Part shown: piece by piece, positions 38,782 to 46,726 of the stretch | Layout: every line of letters starts with the position of its first letter | How positions within the stretch are numbered: position 1 is the stretch's first letter | Assembly (NCBI GenBank): GCA_000335715.1 | Contig: AMYZ01000016.1 | Location: forward strand, 1 to 64,000 | Direction: 5' to 3' | DNA: 64,000 bases | Source of the DNA: a beta proteobacterium L13 | Lineage (GTDB): Bacteria; Pseudomonadota; Gammaproteobacteria; Burkholderiales; Chromobacteriaceae | The notes under the pieces: model-generated | What the model was told of the DNA's origin: nothing | The model's database searches: none | What the model saw: the letters and a program-made list of their open reading frames with translations, nothing else | Made by a program: the position numbers and the translations under genes

Positions 38782-40032
38782 ATGCAGCAGAACCCTACCC
38801 TGATCCACCGCATCATGAACGGCAGCATCGTGCTGCAGATCGTGATCGGTTTGCTGGCCGGTATCGCCGTGGCCAGCGTTGCCCCTGACACCGCCAAATC
38901 GCTGACCTTCCTGGGCAGCCTGTTCGTCAAAGGCCTGAAGGCCGTGGCCCCGGTACTGGTCTTCGTCCTGGTGGCCAGCGCCATTGCCAATAAAAAACAA
39001 GGCGTGCAAACCAATATGCGCCCGGTACTCACCCTGTACCTGCTGGGCACCTTCCTGGCCGCACTCACTGGCGTACTGGCCAGCTTCGCCTTCCCCACCA
39101 CGCTGCAGCTGGTGGCTGCCGCTACCGGCACCACGCCGCCAGGCGGTATTGGCCAGGTACTGAACAACCTGGTGTTCCAGATTGTGGATAACCCGATCAA
39201 CGCCATCGCTACTGGCAACTATATCGGCATCCTCACCTGGGCGGTGGCACTGGGCATGGCGCTGCACCACGCCAGCGACAGCACCAAAACCCTGCTGAAC
39301 GAGCTGGCCGACGGCGTGTCGCGCATCGTGGGCGTCATCATCCGCTTTGCCCCGATCGGCGTATTCGGCCTGGTGGCCGAAGCCGTGGCCACCACTGGTC
39401 TGTCGGCGCTGCTGGGTTACAGCAAGCTGCTGCTGGTACTGGTGGGCGCCATGCTGTTCATCGCGCTGGTGGTGAACCCGCTGATCGTCGGCCTGACCAT
39501 TCGCCGCAACCCGTTCCCGCTGGTGTTCACCTGCCTGCGCGAAAGCGGCGTTACCGCCTTCTTTACCCGCAGCTCGGCGGCCAACATCCCGGTGAACATG
39601 ACCCTCTGCAAAAAGCTGGGCCTGAATGAAGACACCTACGCCGTGTCCATCCCGCTGGGCGCCACCATCAATATGGCCGGTGCTGCCATCACCATCTCGG
39701 TACTGAGCCTGGCCGCCGTGCACACGCTGGGTATTGCGGTAGACCTGCCCACCGCGCTGCTGCTGTCGGTGCTGTCCACCGTCGCCGCTTGCGGCGCCTC
39801 CGGCGTAGCCGGCGGCTCGCTGCTGCTGATCCCGATGGCGTGCAGCCTGTTCGGCATCAGCAACGACGTGGCCATGCAAGTGGTGGCCGTGGGCTTCATC
39901 ATCGGCGTGGTACAGGATTCGGCCGAAACCGCGCTGAACAGCTCCACCGACGTGCTGTTCACCGCCGCCGCCTGCATCGCCGCCGGCGACGTACACGCAG
40001 ACGCGCCGCAACTGGCACGCCAGAACGGCTGA
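38782..40032 (+). CDS. sstT: Serine/threonine:sodium symporter
   Basis: A 416-residue member of the dicarboxylate/amino acid:cation symporter family with eight membrane helices and two re-entrant hairpins. [14 protein letters not shown] is the serine-rich first hairpin (about 255-268), [15 protein letters not shown] the sodium-site helix, and [17 protein letters not shown] the second hairpin; the [11 protein letters not shown] form is that of SstT. It imports serine and threonine with Na+. GTGGAA precedes the ATG. Confidence 0.92.
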   Translation: MQQNPTLIHRIMNGSIVLQIVIGLLAGIAVASVAPDTAKSLTFLGSLFVKGLKAVAPVLVFVLVASAIANKKQGVQTNMRPVLTLYLLGTFLAALTGVLASFAFPTTLQLVAAATGTTPPGGIGQVLNNLVFQIVDNPINAIATGNYIGILTWAVALGMALHHASDSTKTLLNELADGVSRIVGVIIRFAPIGVFGLVAEAVATTGLSALLGYSKLLLVLVGAMLFIALVVNPLIVGLTIRRNPFPLVFTCLRESGVTAFFTRSSAANIPVNMTLCKKLGLNEDTYAVSIPLGATINMAGAAITISVLSLAAVHTLGIAVDLPTALLLSVLSTVAACGASGVAGGSLLLIPMACSLFGISNDVAMQVVAVGFIIGVVQDSAETALNSSTDVLFTAAACIAAGDVHADAPQLARQNG

Positions 40033-40063
40033 TCGTTTTTATTGGCCACACAGCCAACAAGGC

Positions 40064-40093
40064 AAAGCCCGCTCGGATGAGCGGGCTTTTTTG
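40064..40093 (+). terminator. Terminator of sstT
   Basis: Stem AGCCCGCTC / GAGCGGGCT followed by T6. Confidence 0.88.
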
Positions 40094-40407
40094 TGGGTAA
40101 CGCGGGCAAGCGGTGCAAGGTTAGCCGCATTTAATTTTGTCGTGCGACAACATGAACGGTCTTGAATCCGCTTCGCGGATAATAATTACAGCCGGTTCCG
40201 CCCGGCTGACGGGAAGGGGCCGGGTCGCCGCCCCCTTTCATCCCCCCTCGCCCCCGCGGTCCGCGAAACCCCGGCAAAAAGCCCACCGCAAGGCGCTGCC
40301 GAACTCGCCCTACGCTAACGGCTCCGGGCTCAAACAAATCGGCCGCTTAAAACCTTGCGGCAGACTTTTTACCGGCGCTCCCCAAGGGGGCATGGGTCGC
40401 AGTACAA

Positions 40408-40447
40408 GGTTGGCCGCAGTAAAGTGAGTGAATGTGTGCGGCCAACC
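40408..40447. repeat. Inverted pair of the dispersed word, 18-base spacer
   Basis: GGTTGGCCGCA (40408-40418) and TGCGGCCAACC (40437-40447), perfect 11-bp arms. No T run follows. Confidence 0.85.
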
Positions 40448-40694
40448 CTCATCCTATTGGTGGGCACAACCTCCGATTTTTGCCCACCCTACGTCAAGAC
40501 ACCACCGCACCGATGCCACCCTCCCCCGTTGGCGCGAGCCGGGCCAAACGGTTTGCCCCAGGATTGTGCTGAGCGAATCAAAGATTCGCACGCGCAAGAC
40601 GCCGATTTGTCTGAGCCCCGCGCCGTTAGCAAGGGGCGAGTTCGGCGGCGCCTAGGGCGGGCCATTTGGCACGGGGTTTCGAGCAGCCCCGGGT

Positions 40695-40745
40695 CGCCTT
40701 TTCTTTGGATACTTTCTTTTGGCGACGCAAAAGAAAGTACCCCGC
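40695..40745. repeat. Dispersed hairpin element of CTTTTCTTTGG...AAAAGAAAGTACC type
   Basis: The stretch contains TACTTTCTTTTG (40710-40721) and CAAAAGAAAGTA (40728-40739), a perfect 12-bp stem with loop GCGACG. From memory, this GTCGCCTTTTCTTTGG...AAAAGAAAGTACC pattern recurs between genes in many beta- and gammaproteobacteria and is often mis-annotated as a small protein. Its function is unknown to me. Confidence 0.6.
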
Positions 40746-40802
40746 CGCCACGCGGAAAGCAGCATGTCATCACGCCGCACAGCGGTACCGCAAAACAAAA
40801 AA

Positions 40803-40837
40803 GGTTGGCCGCAATACCGTGACGGCATGCGGCCAAC
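40803..40837. repeat. Inverted pair of the dispersed word, 14-base spacer
   Basis: GGTTGGCCGCA (40803-40813) and TGCGGCCAAC (40828-40837). Together with the pair at 40408-40447 it brackets the hairpin element. Confidence 0.85.
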
Positions 40838-40910
40838 TCTGCGGGGGCGCGGTAAACGTTGGGCTTCATTTCATTCAGCCCAAGCTACGGGCGGGCTTGT
40901 CGGCTGTACG

Positions 40911-41423
40911 CTAATCACATTGCAAGCGAAAACCCTCGCGCAGGCGGGCAGCTTTCTCGGGAGGCTCGTGGCTGATAATCGCACAAAGCGTGTAGTTACC
41001 CATCATGCGCCGCTGCTGCCGGTCAATGTACATCCAGTCAACAATCTGGGTGCGCGCAAAAGCATACTGCTGTCCTAAGGCGACACCCTTGACCATACCC
41101 GGCTTATTACTGATGAGGCCACGAAAGCCCAAACCGTCGGCCTGGACCTGCGTCAGCCAGAAAAACTCCTCTTTATCGTTTTCACGAATACCGACTTTGA
41201 CCGCAAAGTCGCTAAGTCCTTCGGGTGCTTTTTGCATCAGTGCTAGAAACGTATCCAAGCCCGCCCTTGCTTTGGTGAACGCCTGCGCCATCGCAGGATC
41301 CTGTTCTTCGACCATCACCAACGGGTCATCGCCTGTGCTCCCCTCGGCCAAAACAGGCAATGGCAAAACTGCCGTCAACAAACACACCATACCCGCGAAC
41401 ATCCGGTAACCCACGCAACGCAT
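40911..41423 (-). CDS. DUF2314 (YegJ-like) exported protein
   Basis: A 170-residue protein with a probable signal peptide (about 1-26, ending LPVLA). The mature N-terminus, GDDPLVMVEEQDPAMAQAFTKARAGLDTFL, and the body FAVKVGIRENDKEEFFWLTQV, GLISNKPGMVKGVALGQ and IVDWMYIDRQQRRMMGNYTLC match DUF2314. Function unknown; other members include cytoplasmic proteins with immunity-like or regulatory roles, but nothing here supports that. AGGGAA precedes the ATG at 41423. Confidence 0.78.
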   Translation of the reverse strand: MRCVGYRMFAGMVCLLTAVLPLPVLAEGSTGDDPLVMVEEQDPAMAQAFTKARAGLDTFLALMQKAPEGLSDFAVKVGIRENDKEEFFWLTQVQADGLGFRGLISNKPGMVKGVALGQQYAFARTQIVDWMYIDRQQRRMMGNYTLCAIISHEPPEKAARLREGFRLQCD

Positions 41424-41589
41424 ACACTATTCCCTGAATGATTGACATCGCAGCACGAAGGCTGGCTGCCAGCCTGATTGCGATAGACGGAGCAGCTTAC
41501 TCACCGCCTAGCATTGATGTCAAAAGCATTGACTCTCCTGCACCGAAAGCAGGGGCAGCCAGTTCCACTAGCGGGCTACTGCATAAGCA

Positions 41590-41616
41590 CCCGGATGCGC
41601 CGTAGGCTTATCCGGG
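41590..41616. repeat. REP-like hairpin
   Basis: CCCGGATGCGCCGT...ATCCGGG: arms CCCGGAT (41590-41596) and ATCCGGG (41610-41616) around an imperfect inner stem. It resembles the repetitive extragenic palindromes of enterobacteria in core sequence (GGATGCGxCGTxxxCTTATCCGG). A single copy here; the family is not proven. Confidence 0.5.
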
Positions 41617-41633
41617 CGATATTGCAGCCAAAC

Positions 41634-41657
41634 AAAAAGCGGCCCGCAGGCCGCTTT
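41634..41657 (-). terminator. Terminator of rdgB-hemW-ridA
   Basis: Stem AGCGGCC / GGCCGCT with T5 on the minus strand, 23 bases after the ridA stop. Confidence 0.85.
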
Positions 41658-41680
41658 GCTTGTCACCACGAGGTAAAAGC

Positions 41681-42067
41681 TTACTCGCCCAGCACCATCA
41701 CGGCGTCGGCTTCTACCTGTACGCCTTTGGGCAGGCTGGCCACGCCGATGGCGGCGCGTGCCGGGAACGGCTGGCTGAAGTACTGGCCCATGATTTCGTT
41801 GAAGGTGCCGAAATTGGACAGGTCGGTCAGGAAGGCATTCAGCTTCACGATCTGGTCCAGGCTGCCGCCGGCGGCTTCGCACACGGCTTGCAGGTTTTTG
41901 AACATCTGGTGGGTTTCCGCAGCAAAACCGCCTTCCACCACGGTCATGGTGGCCGGGTCCAGCGGGATCTGGCCGGACAGGTACACGGTGTTGCCAGCCT
42001 TGACGGCTTGCGAGTAGGCGCCGATTGCGGCCGGGGCTTTGTCGGTATGGATGATTTCTTTAGCCAT
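41681..42067 (-). CDS. ridA: RidA family 2-iminobutanoate/2-iminopropanoate deaminase
   Basis: A 128-residue trimeric enzyme that hydrolyses reactive enamine/imine intermediates made by PLP enzymes. [23 protein letters not shown] and the C-terminal [20 protein letters not shown], whose arginine binds the substrate carboxylate, are hallmark segments. Its ATG overlaps the hemW stop by one base. Confidence 0.94.
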   Translation of the reverse strand: MAKEIIHTDKAPAAIGAYSQAVKAGNTVYLSGQIPLDPATMTVVEGGFAAETHQMFKNLQAVCEAAGGSLDQIVKLNAFLTDLSNFGTFNEIMGQYFSQPFPARAAIGVASLPKGVQVEADAVMVLGE

Positions 42068-43320
42068 CAGGCTTCTCCTTCTTCGTGCAGGAACAGGGTT
42101 AACAGTTCGTTCAGAAAGCGCTGGCCCTTCAGCGTGGGGCGGATGTGGGTGAGGTCCTGTTCGATCAGGCCCTCGGCCAGTGCTTGCTGCAATTGTGATT
42201 GGATACAGGATACCGGCAAACCGGTGCGCTCGGTGAACAGTCTGCTTTCAAAGCCGCCGGTAAGGCGCAGCAGGTTCATCATGAACTCGAACGGCAGGTC
42301 TTTGCGGCCAACCTTGTTTCGGGTTTGCACCGGCTGGCCGTCGGCTACCGCCTGGATATAGGCCGCAGGCTGTTTGTAGCGCATCTCGCGCACGATGCCG
42401 TCGTGGGCGCTGATCTTGCCGTGCGCACCGGCGCCGATGCCGACATAGTCGCCAAACTGCCAGTAGTTGACGTTGTGGCGCGCAAAGCGGCCTGGCTTGC
42501 CGAAGGCGGACGTTTCGTAGTGCACGTAGCCGGCGGCTTCCAGCCGCGCCTCGATGGCTTCCTGCATGTCGGCCGACAGGTCGTCGTCCGGCAGGTTGGC
42601 CGGCAGTTGCACGGCAAACAGCGTGTTGGGCTCGATGGTGAGGTGGTAGGCCGAGATGTGGCTAACGCCGTAGGCGATGGCGGTGTCGATGTCGGCCAGC
42701 GCCTGCGCCAGCGTTTGCTGCGGCAGCGCGTACATCAGGTCCAGGTTCACATTATCGAAATGCGTCAGCGCGATCTCTACCGCGCGGCGGGCTTCGTCGC
42801 CGTCGTGGATGCGGCCGAGCGCTTTGAGGTGGCCGGGGTCAAAGCTCTGGATACCGATGGACAGGCGGTTGATGCCCGCCTCGCGGTAGCCGGCAAAGCG
42901 TTCCAGCTCGAAAGTGCCGGGGTTGGCCTCCATGGTGATTTCTGCGTCCGGGTGGATGCGCGCGCGGGCGCGCAGGCCGGCCAATAGCGCGTCCATGGCC
43001 TGCGGGCTGAACAGGCTGGGGGTGCCGCCACCCATGAAGATGGTGGTAATGGGGCGGCCCCAGATGGCGGGCAGGCTCAGCTCGAAGTCACGCAGCAGTG
43101 TGTCCACGTAGGCCATCTCGTCAAAGCCCTGCCCCACGCCGTTGCGGCCAACGTTGGCCGCGTCATGGATGGCGATGCTGCCGGCCTGCGGCTTGAACTC
43201 GTGCGAGTTGAAGTCGCAGTACGGGCATTTTTTCACGCACCAGGGAAAGTGGATGTACAGCGACAGCGGCGGTAATTCTTTTAAACCACCCTTCAGTGCA
43301 GACAGGTCAATCACGCTCAT
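42067..43320 (-). CDS. hemW: HemW-like radical SAM protein (heme chaperone)
   Basis: A 417-residue radical SAM protein. The cluster motif CxxxCxxC is C28-C32-C35 in [16 protein letters not shown], followed by [10 protein letters not shown]. HemW proteins bind heme and are thought to deliver it to respiratory enzymes; many are mislabelled as coproporphyrinogen oxidase. Compared with the usual family sequence, about 15-20 extra residues follow [10 protein letters not shown] and contain [10 protein letters not shown], encoded by the palindromic repeat at 43144-43161. It overlaps rdgB by 4 bases and ridA by 1. Confidence 0.93.
   Translation of the reverse strand: MSVIDLSALKGGLKELPPLSLYIHFPWCVKKCPYCDFNSHEFKPQAGSIAIHDAANVGRNGVGQGFDEMAYVDTLLRDFELSLPAIWGRPITTIFMGGGTPSLFSPQAMDALLAGLRARARIHPDAEITMEANPGTFELERFAGYREAGINRLSIGIQSFDPGHLKALGRIHDGDEARRAVEIALTHFDNVNLDLMYALPQQTLAQALADIDTAIAYGVSHISAYHLTIEPNTLFAVQLPANLPDDDLSADMQEAIEARLEAAGYVHYETSAFGKPGRFARHNVNYWQFGDYVGIGAGAHGKISAHDGIVREMRYKQPAAYIQAVADGQPVQTRNKVGRKDLPFEFMMNLLRLTGGFESRLFTERTGLPVSCIQSQLQQALAEGLIEQDLTHIRPTLKGQRFLNELLTLFLHEEGEA
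43144..43161. repeat. 18-bp palindrome inside hemW
   Basis: GCGGCCAACGTTGGCCGC in a short insertion after the radical SAM motif; encodes AANVGR. Confidence 0.9.
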
Positions 43321-43913
43321 GCCAGTTGTGCCTGCAGCTTGGCCAGCAGCGCCTGCATGGCCTGGCCACGGTGGCTGATGGCGTTCTTGGCGTCGGCCGG
43401 CAGGTCGGCCACGGTGCAGCCGTGCGACGGCAGCCAGAAGTGCGGGTCGTAGCCAAAGCCGCCGTTGCCAGACGGGGTGTCCACCACCTCGCCGTACCAG
43501 GCGCCGTCTACCACCAGCGGCTGCGGGTCGTCGGCGTGGCGCACCAACACCAGCACGCAGTAGTAATAGGCGCGGCGGTTGTCTTTACCCTGCAGTTTTT
43601 CTACCAGCTTGGCGTTGTTGCGCTCGTCTGACTTTGGCTCGCCGGCGTAACGCGCCGACAGCACGCCGGGCTTGCCACCCAGTGCTTCCACGCAGATGCC
43701 GCTATCGTCGGCCAGCGCTGGCAGGCCGGTAACGTGGCTGGCGTGGCGGGCTTTTTCCAGCGCGTTTTCCAGAAAGGTATAGTGCGGCTCGGGGCATTCG
43801 GGCACGTTCAGACGGCCCTGCGGGATAACCTCGATGCCCAGCGGGGCCAACAAGGCGGCGAATTCCTTGAGCTTGCCGGCATTATTGCTGGCCAGTACCA
43901 GTTTATTGATCAT
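43317..43913 (-). CDS. rdgB: XTP/dITP pyrophosphatase (RdgB/HAM1)
   Basis: A 198-residue nucleotide-cleaning enzyme that removes dITP and XTP to prevent their incorporation. LVLASNNAGKLKEFAALL at the N-terminus, FLENALEKARHAS, LADDSGICVEAL and the C-terminal KNAISHRGQA are the family motifs. The start at 43913 (MINKLVLASNN) fits the family; a longer frame extends through the hairpin-rich spacer. First gene of rdgB-hemW-ridA. Confidence 0.95.
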   Translation of the reverse strand: MINKLVLASNNAGKLKEFAALLAPLGIEVIPQGRLNVPECPEPHYTFLENALEKARHASHVTGLPALADDSGICVEALGGKPGVLSARYAGEPKSDERNNAKLVEKLQGKDNRRAYYYCVLVLVRHADDPQPLVVDGAWYGEVVDTPSGNGGFGYDPHFWLPSHGCTVADLPADAKNAISHRGQAMQALLAKLQAQLA

Positions 43914-43982
43914 GCTTTGCTCCGTGGCGGGTACCGCGGCCAACCTTGCTGCCGGCAGGGGTAACCGCCTGAAAACCCAATG

Positions 43983-44158
43983 GCCCGGCAAGCCGGGCGC
44001 AGATTGATGCCCTACCCTGTTTGCCAGGCAAACAGGGTAGGGCTTGTAAACAGGAAGGCTGCGGACTCAGATACTTATGCGGTGCGGCCCGGCTGTGCCG
44101 GGTTCGGCAAGAGCTAGATTGGCACCTTGGCATCAGCCTGGGCCCGGCGTGCCGGGCG
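43983..44158. repeat. Cluster of GCCCGGC-nn-GCCGGGC hairpins and a 35-bp palindrome
   Basis: Three short hairpins of the same type lie at 43983-43998, 44087-44102 and 44142-44157. Between the first two is a near-perfect 35-bp palindrome (arms GCCCTACCCTGTTTGCC, 44009-44025 and 44027-44043, one central A). None has a T run. The cluster fills the spacer between dusA and rdgB. Confidence 0.75.
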
Positions 44159-44197
44159 TGGGATGACTTGGCTATCTTACAAGGGCTGCGTGACAGT

Positions 44198-45211
44198 TCA
44201 ACCGTGCGTAGCCAGTAGCGCGCGGATCAGCAGGCTTTCGTCGGCGTCTTTCAGCTCTTTGGCGTCGGACAGCATGCGGCGCCACTGGCGGCCTCCGGGC
44301 TCGCCATGGAACAGGCCTAGCACGTGGCGGGCGATGTGGCGCACGCTGCTACCGTCTTGCAGGCGGTCGGCAATATAAGGCAGCAGCGCCTCTACCACCT
44401 TTCCGCGCGACGGCACGTCGTGGCTGTCGCCGTAGAACTGCGCGTCCCAGGCCGCCATCAGGTAAGGATTGTGGTAAGCCTCGCGGCCAACCATCACGCC
44501 GTCTACATGCTGCAGGTGGCCGGCGATCTCGGCATTGGTCTTGATGCCGCCGTTGATCAGGATCTCCAGATCGGGGCGCTCCTGCTTCAGGCGGTACACG
44601 TAGTCGTATTTCAGCGGCGGGATCTCGCGGTTTTCCTTGGGGCTGAGGCCCTTAAGGATGGCGTTGCGCGCGTGCACGATGAAGGTATGGCAGCCGGCGT
44701 CGGCCACGGTATCGACAAACGCCCGCATCATGTCGTAGCTGTCCACATCATCGATACCGATGCGGTGCTTGACGGTAACGTCGATATCCACCGCGTCGCG
44801 CATCGCCTTCACGCAGTCGGCCACCAGCTGCGGCTCGGCCATCAGGCAGGCACCAAACGCCCCCTTCTGCACCCGCTCCGACGGGCAGCCCACGTTCAGG
44901 TTCACTTCGTCATACCCCCACTCCTGCGCCAGACGGGCGCAACGCGCCAGCTCGTCCGGCTCGCTGCCACCCAGTTGCAGCGCGATGGGGTGCTCGGCCT
45001 CGTGGTAGCGCAAATGGCGGCCAACGTCGCCGTACAACAGCGCGCCGGTGGTGACCATCTCGGTATACAGCCAGGTATGGCGGGTAATCAGACGAGCGAA
45101 ATAGCGGTAGTGGCGGTCGGTCCAGTCCAGCATCGGGGCCACGGACAGGGTACGCGGGGGCAAAGCCTTGGGTGCAACAGTCATCAAGGGGGCGGCGGGT
45201 GCCGTAAGCAT
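44198..45211 (-). CDS. dusA: tRNA-dihydrouridine synthase A
   Basis: About 337 residues; an FMN-dependent enzyme reducing uridines at positions 20/20a of tRNA. SVAPMLDWTDRHYRYF and NLNVGCPSERVQKGAFGACLM, with the catalytic cysteine, are diagnostic for DusA, and NGGIKT and DGVMVGREAYHNPYL bind FMN phosphate. The start is uncertain: ATG 45211 (MLTAPAAP) or ATG 45184 (MTVAPKAL), neither with a clear ribosome site; the longer frame back to 45358 has no family support. Confidence 0.92.
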   Translation of the reverse strand: MLTAPAAPLMTVAPKALPPRTLSVAPMLDWTDRHYRYFARLITRHTWLYTEMVTTGALLYGDVGRHLRYHEAEHPIALQLGGSEPDELARCARLAQEWGYDEVNLNVGCPSERVQKGAFGACLMAEPQLVADCVKAMRDAVDIDVTVKHRIGIDDVDSYDMMRAFVDTVADAGCHTFIVHARNAILKGLSPKENREIPPLKYDYVYRLKQERPDLEILINGGIKTNAEIAGHLQHVDGVMVGREAYHNPYLMAAWDAQFYGDSHDVPSRGKVVEALLPYIADRLQDGSSVRHIARHVLGLFHGEPGGRQWRRMLSDAKELKDADESLLIRALLATHG

Positions 45212-45565
45212 TTGAAAAGAGTGCGGATTATCCGTGCGTGCGCGGTAGCGGTCAATCGTGGCTGCCTGCCTGGCCTGCCACTCCCCGCTTTGCCGCCTTT
45301 GCCTACGGCTAGCGCAAGTAGTGCATCTAGCCCACGCGTGCCGCCCATCCACAGGCATGACATTGGTCTGTCTCTATTCAGAGACAGATGCAGCCAGCAC
45401 ATTTGGCAGACAAGCGGCATTTGATCTGTATCAAGTCTGTCTACAAAGCATCAACTAGCATTCGTTTCCCTATAAATATCATCCAAATTTTCAACACCCT
45501 GTTAATACCAAAGCAATAAGAAAATAAATACTTAAAAATAAAGTAAGAATTACTTAGAGATATTC
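45212..45565. promoter_or_regulatory. Control region between dusA and the signalling cluster
   Basis: 354 bases without a gene. A 9-bp stem TCTGTCTCT-ATTC-AGAGACAGA sits at 45367-45388, with further TCTGT words just after it. The right part (45450-45560) is strongly AT-rich, in contrast to the rest of the window, and probably holds the promoter of the HD-GYP/PAS cluster. Confidence 0.5.
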
Positions 45566-46723
45566 ATGGCGCAGCTTATCCGTAAACTGGGGTTCGCAGA
45601 CATACAGATGCACAAGCCTATCGACTACTCGATTTTCGACCGCTCGGGAAACCTGATCCTGCGCAAAGGCTTTGTCGTGTCCATGCCTGGCTTTGCCGAC
45701 AAACTGGTAGAGCGGGGCTATTTCATTGGTATTTCCGAAGCGGGCGACTTGCCATCGGCCAAGGAAATCAAGGCGCGAGCTATCCGTCGCCCAGCAGAGC
45801 AAACCAGCGTATTTGTCGAGATGGCCAGTTTTGTCGAAGCCATTGCGCGGATCCACCGCATCATCCTGAGCCCACCCAATAACCTGGCCAATGTGGAAGA
45901 GCTGATGCGCAGCCGCGCCCACCAGCTGGTGGGGTTTATCCAGCACGACCCGGATGCGGTACTGGCCGCCTTATATCTGCAACAGCACGGCCAGGACCTG
46001 CGTGCCAACAAGCATGTACTGGGCGCAGCAGTGTGTTACATGCTGGCCAGCCAGATCTGCCAGGACGATACCGCCCTGGATTCACTCTTGTGCGCCGCCC
46101 TTACCCGGGACCTGGCGCTGTACCACTTCGACAAAGGCCTGGGCGCGCAAAAAGGCCTGGGCGAGCTGGAACAGCTGGCGGTATGGGAACACACCAGCAC
46201 CACCGTGAAGTTACTGCAAAAGCACGGCATACAAGACAAACAGTGGCTTCTGCACGTTCACGAACACCATGAGCAACCCAATGGCCGCGGCTACCCGCTG
46301 GGCAAGACCCGCGGCGAGGCCCACGAGCTATCCCTGCTGCTAGGGCTGGCAGACTCCTACGCCGGCATGACCATTGCCAATAAGTGGCGCCCCGGCATCT
46401 ACCCGGCCAACACCCTGAAAGAGCTGTACCTGCAAAAAGACAGCAAGTATCTGGAAAGCCATATCGGCCTGCTGATCAAGAAACTCACACGCTTCCCGGC
46501 AGGCACCGTGGTAGCACTGCAAAGCGGCGAAATCGGCGTGGTGAAGAACACGAACTACACCCGTAAAAGCCCTATGGTGTACTCCATCATTGACGAAAAG
46601 GGCTTCCCCCGAAGCGAACCCACGCTGCGCGACACCCTGAATACCAAGTACGAAATCAAAGGCTGCATTTCACCGGAGCGGTGCAAAACCGCGCTGCTGG
46701 CTATCAAACGGATCTGGATGTAA
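45566..46723 (+). CDS. Degenerate HD-GYP domain protein
   Basis: A 385-residue cytoplasmic protein. The region around residues 85-265 is HD-GYP-like: the second half keeps HEHHEQPNGRGYPLG (232-246) and GLADSYAGMT, but the first metal site, normally HDxGK, reads RDLAL (181-185), so the metal-binding histidine and the GK pair are lost. A short N-terminal domain (1-75) resembles the lead-in found in such proteins. It is unlikely to hydrolyse cyclic-di-GMP and may act as a sensor or partner. It is first of a tight series with a PAS protein (3-base gap) and an intact HD-GYP. Confidence 0.8.
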   Translation: MAQLIRKLGFADIQMHKPIDYSIFDRSGNLILRKGFVVSMPGFADKLVERGYFIGISEAGDLPSAKEIKARAIRRPAEQTSVFVEMASFVEAIARIHRIILSPPNNLANVEELMRSRAHQLVGFIQHDPDAVLAALYLQQHGQDLRANKHVLGAAVCYMLASQICQDDTALDSLLCAALTRDLALYHFDKGLGAQKGLGELEQLAVWEHTSTTVKLLQKHGIQDKQWLLHVHEHHEQPNGRGYPLGKTRGEAHELSLLLGLADSYAGMTIANKWRPGIYPANTLKELYLQKDSKYLESHIGLLIKKLTRFPAGTVVALQSGEIGVVKNTNYTRKSPMVYSIIDEKGFPRSEPTLRDTLNTKYEIKGCISPERCKTALLAIKRIWM

Positions 46724-46726
46724 GAC

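Larger units (their letters stand above)
40094..40910. other. Gene-free stretch rich in repeats
   Basis: About 820 bases with no credible gene: frames here are short, Pro/Arg-rich and overlapping. It contains two inverted pairs of the dispersed word (40408-40447 and 40803-40837), a near copy (40119-40129) and a hairpin element of a type I recognise from many proteobacterial genomes (40695-40745). Regions of this kind look like accumulated non-coding repeats. Confidence 0.6.

Noticed and set aside
40355-40914. Small Pro/Arg-rich frames in the repeat island
   Set aside because: They run through the hairpin repeat, commonly mis-annotated as a protein, and have no supporting start signal.
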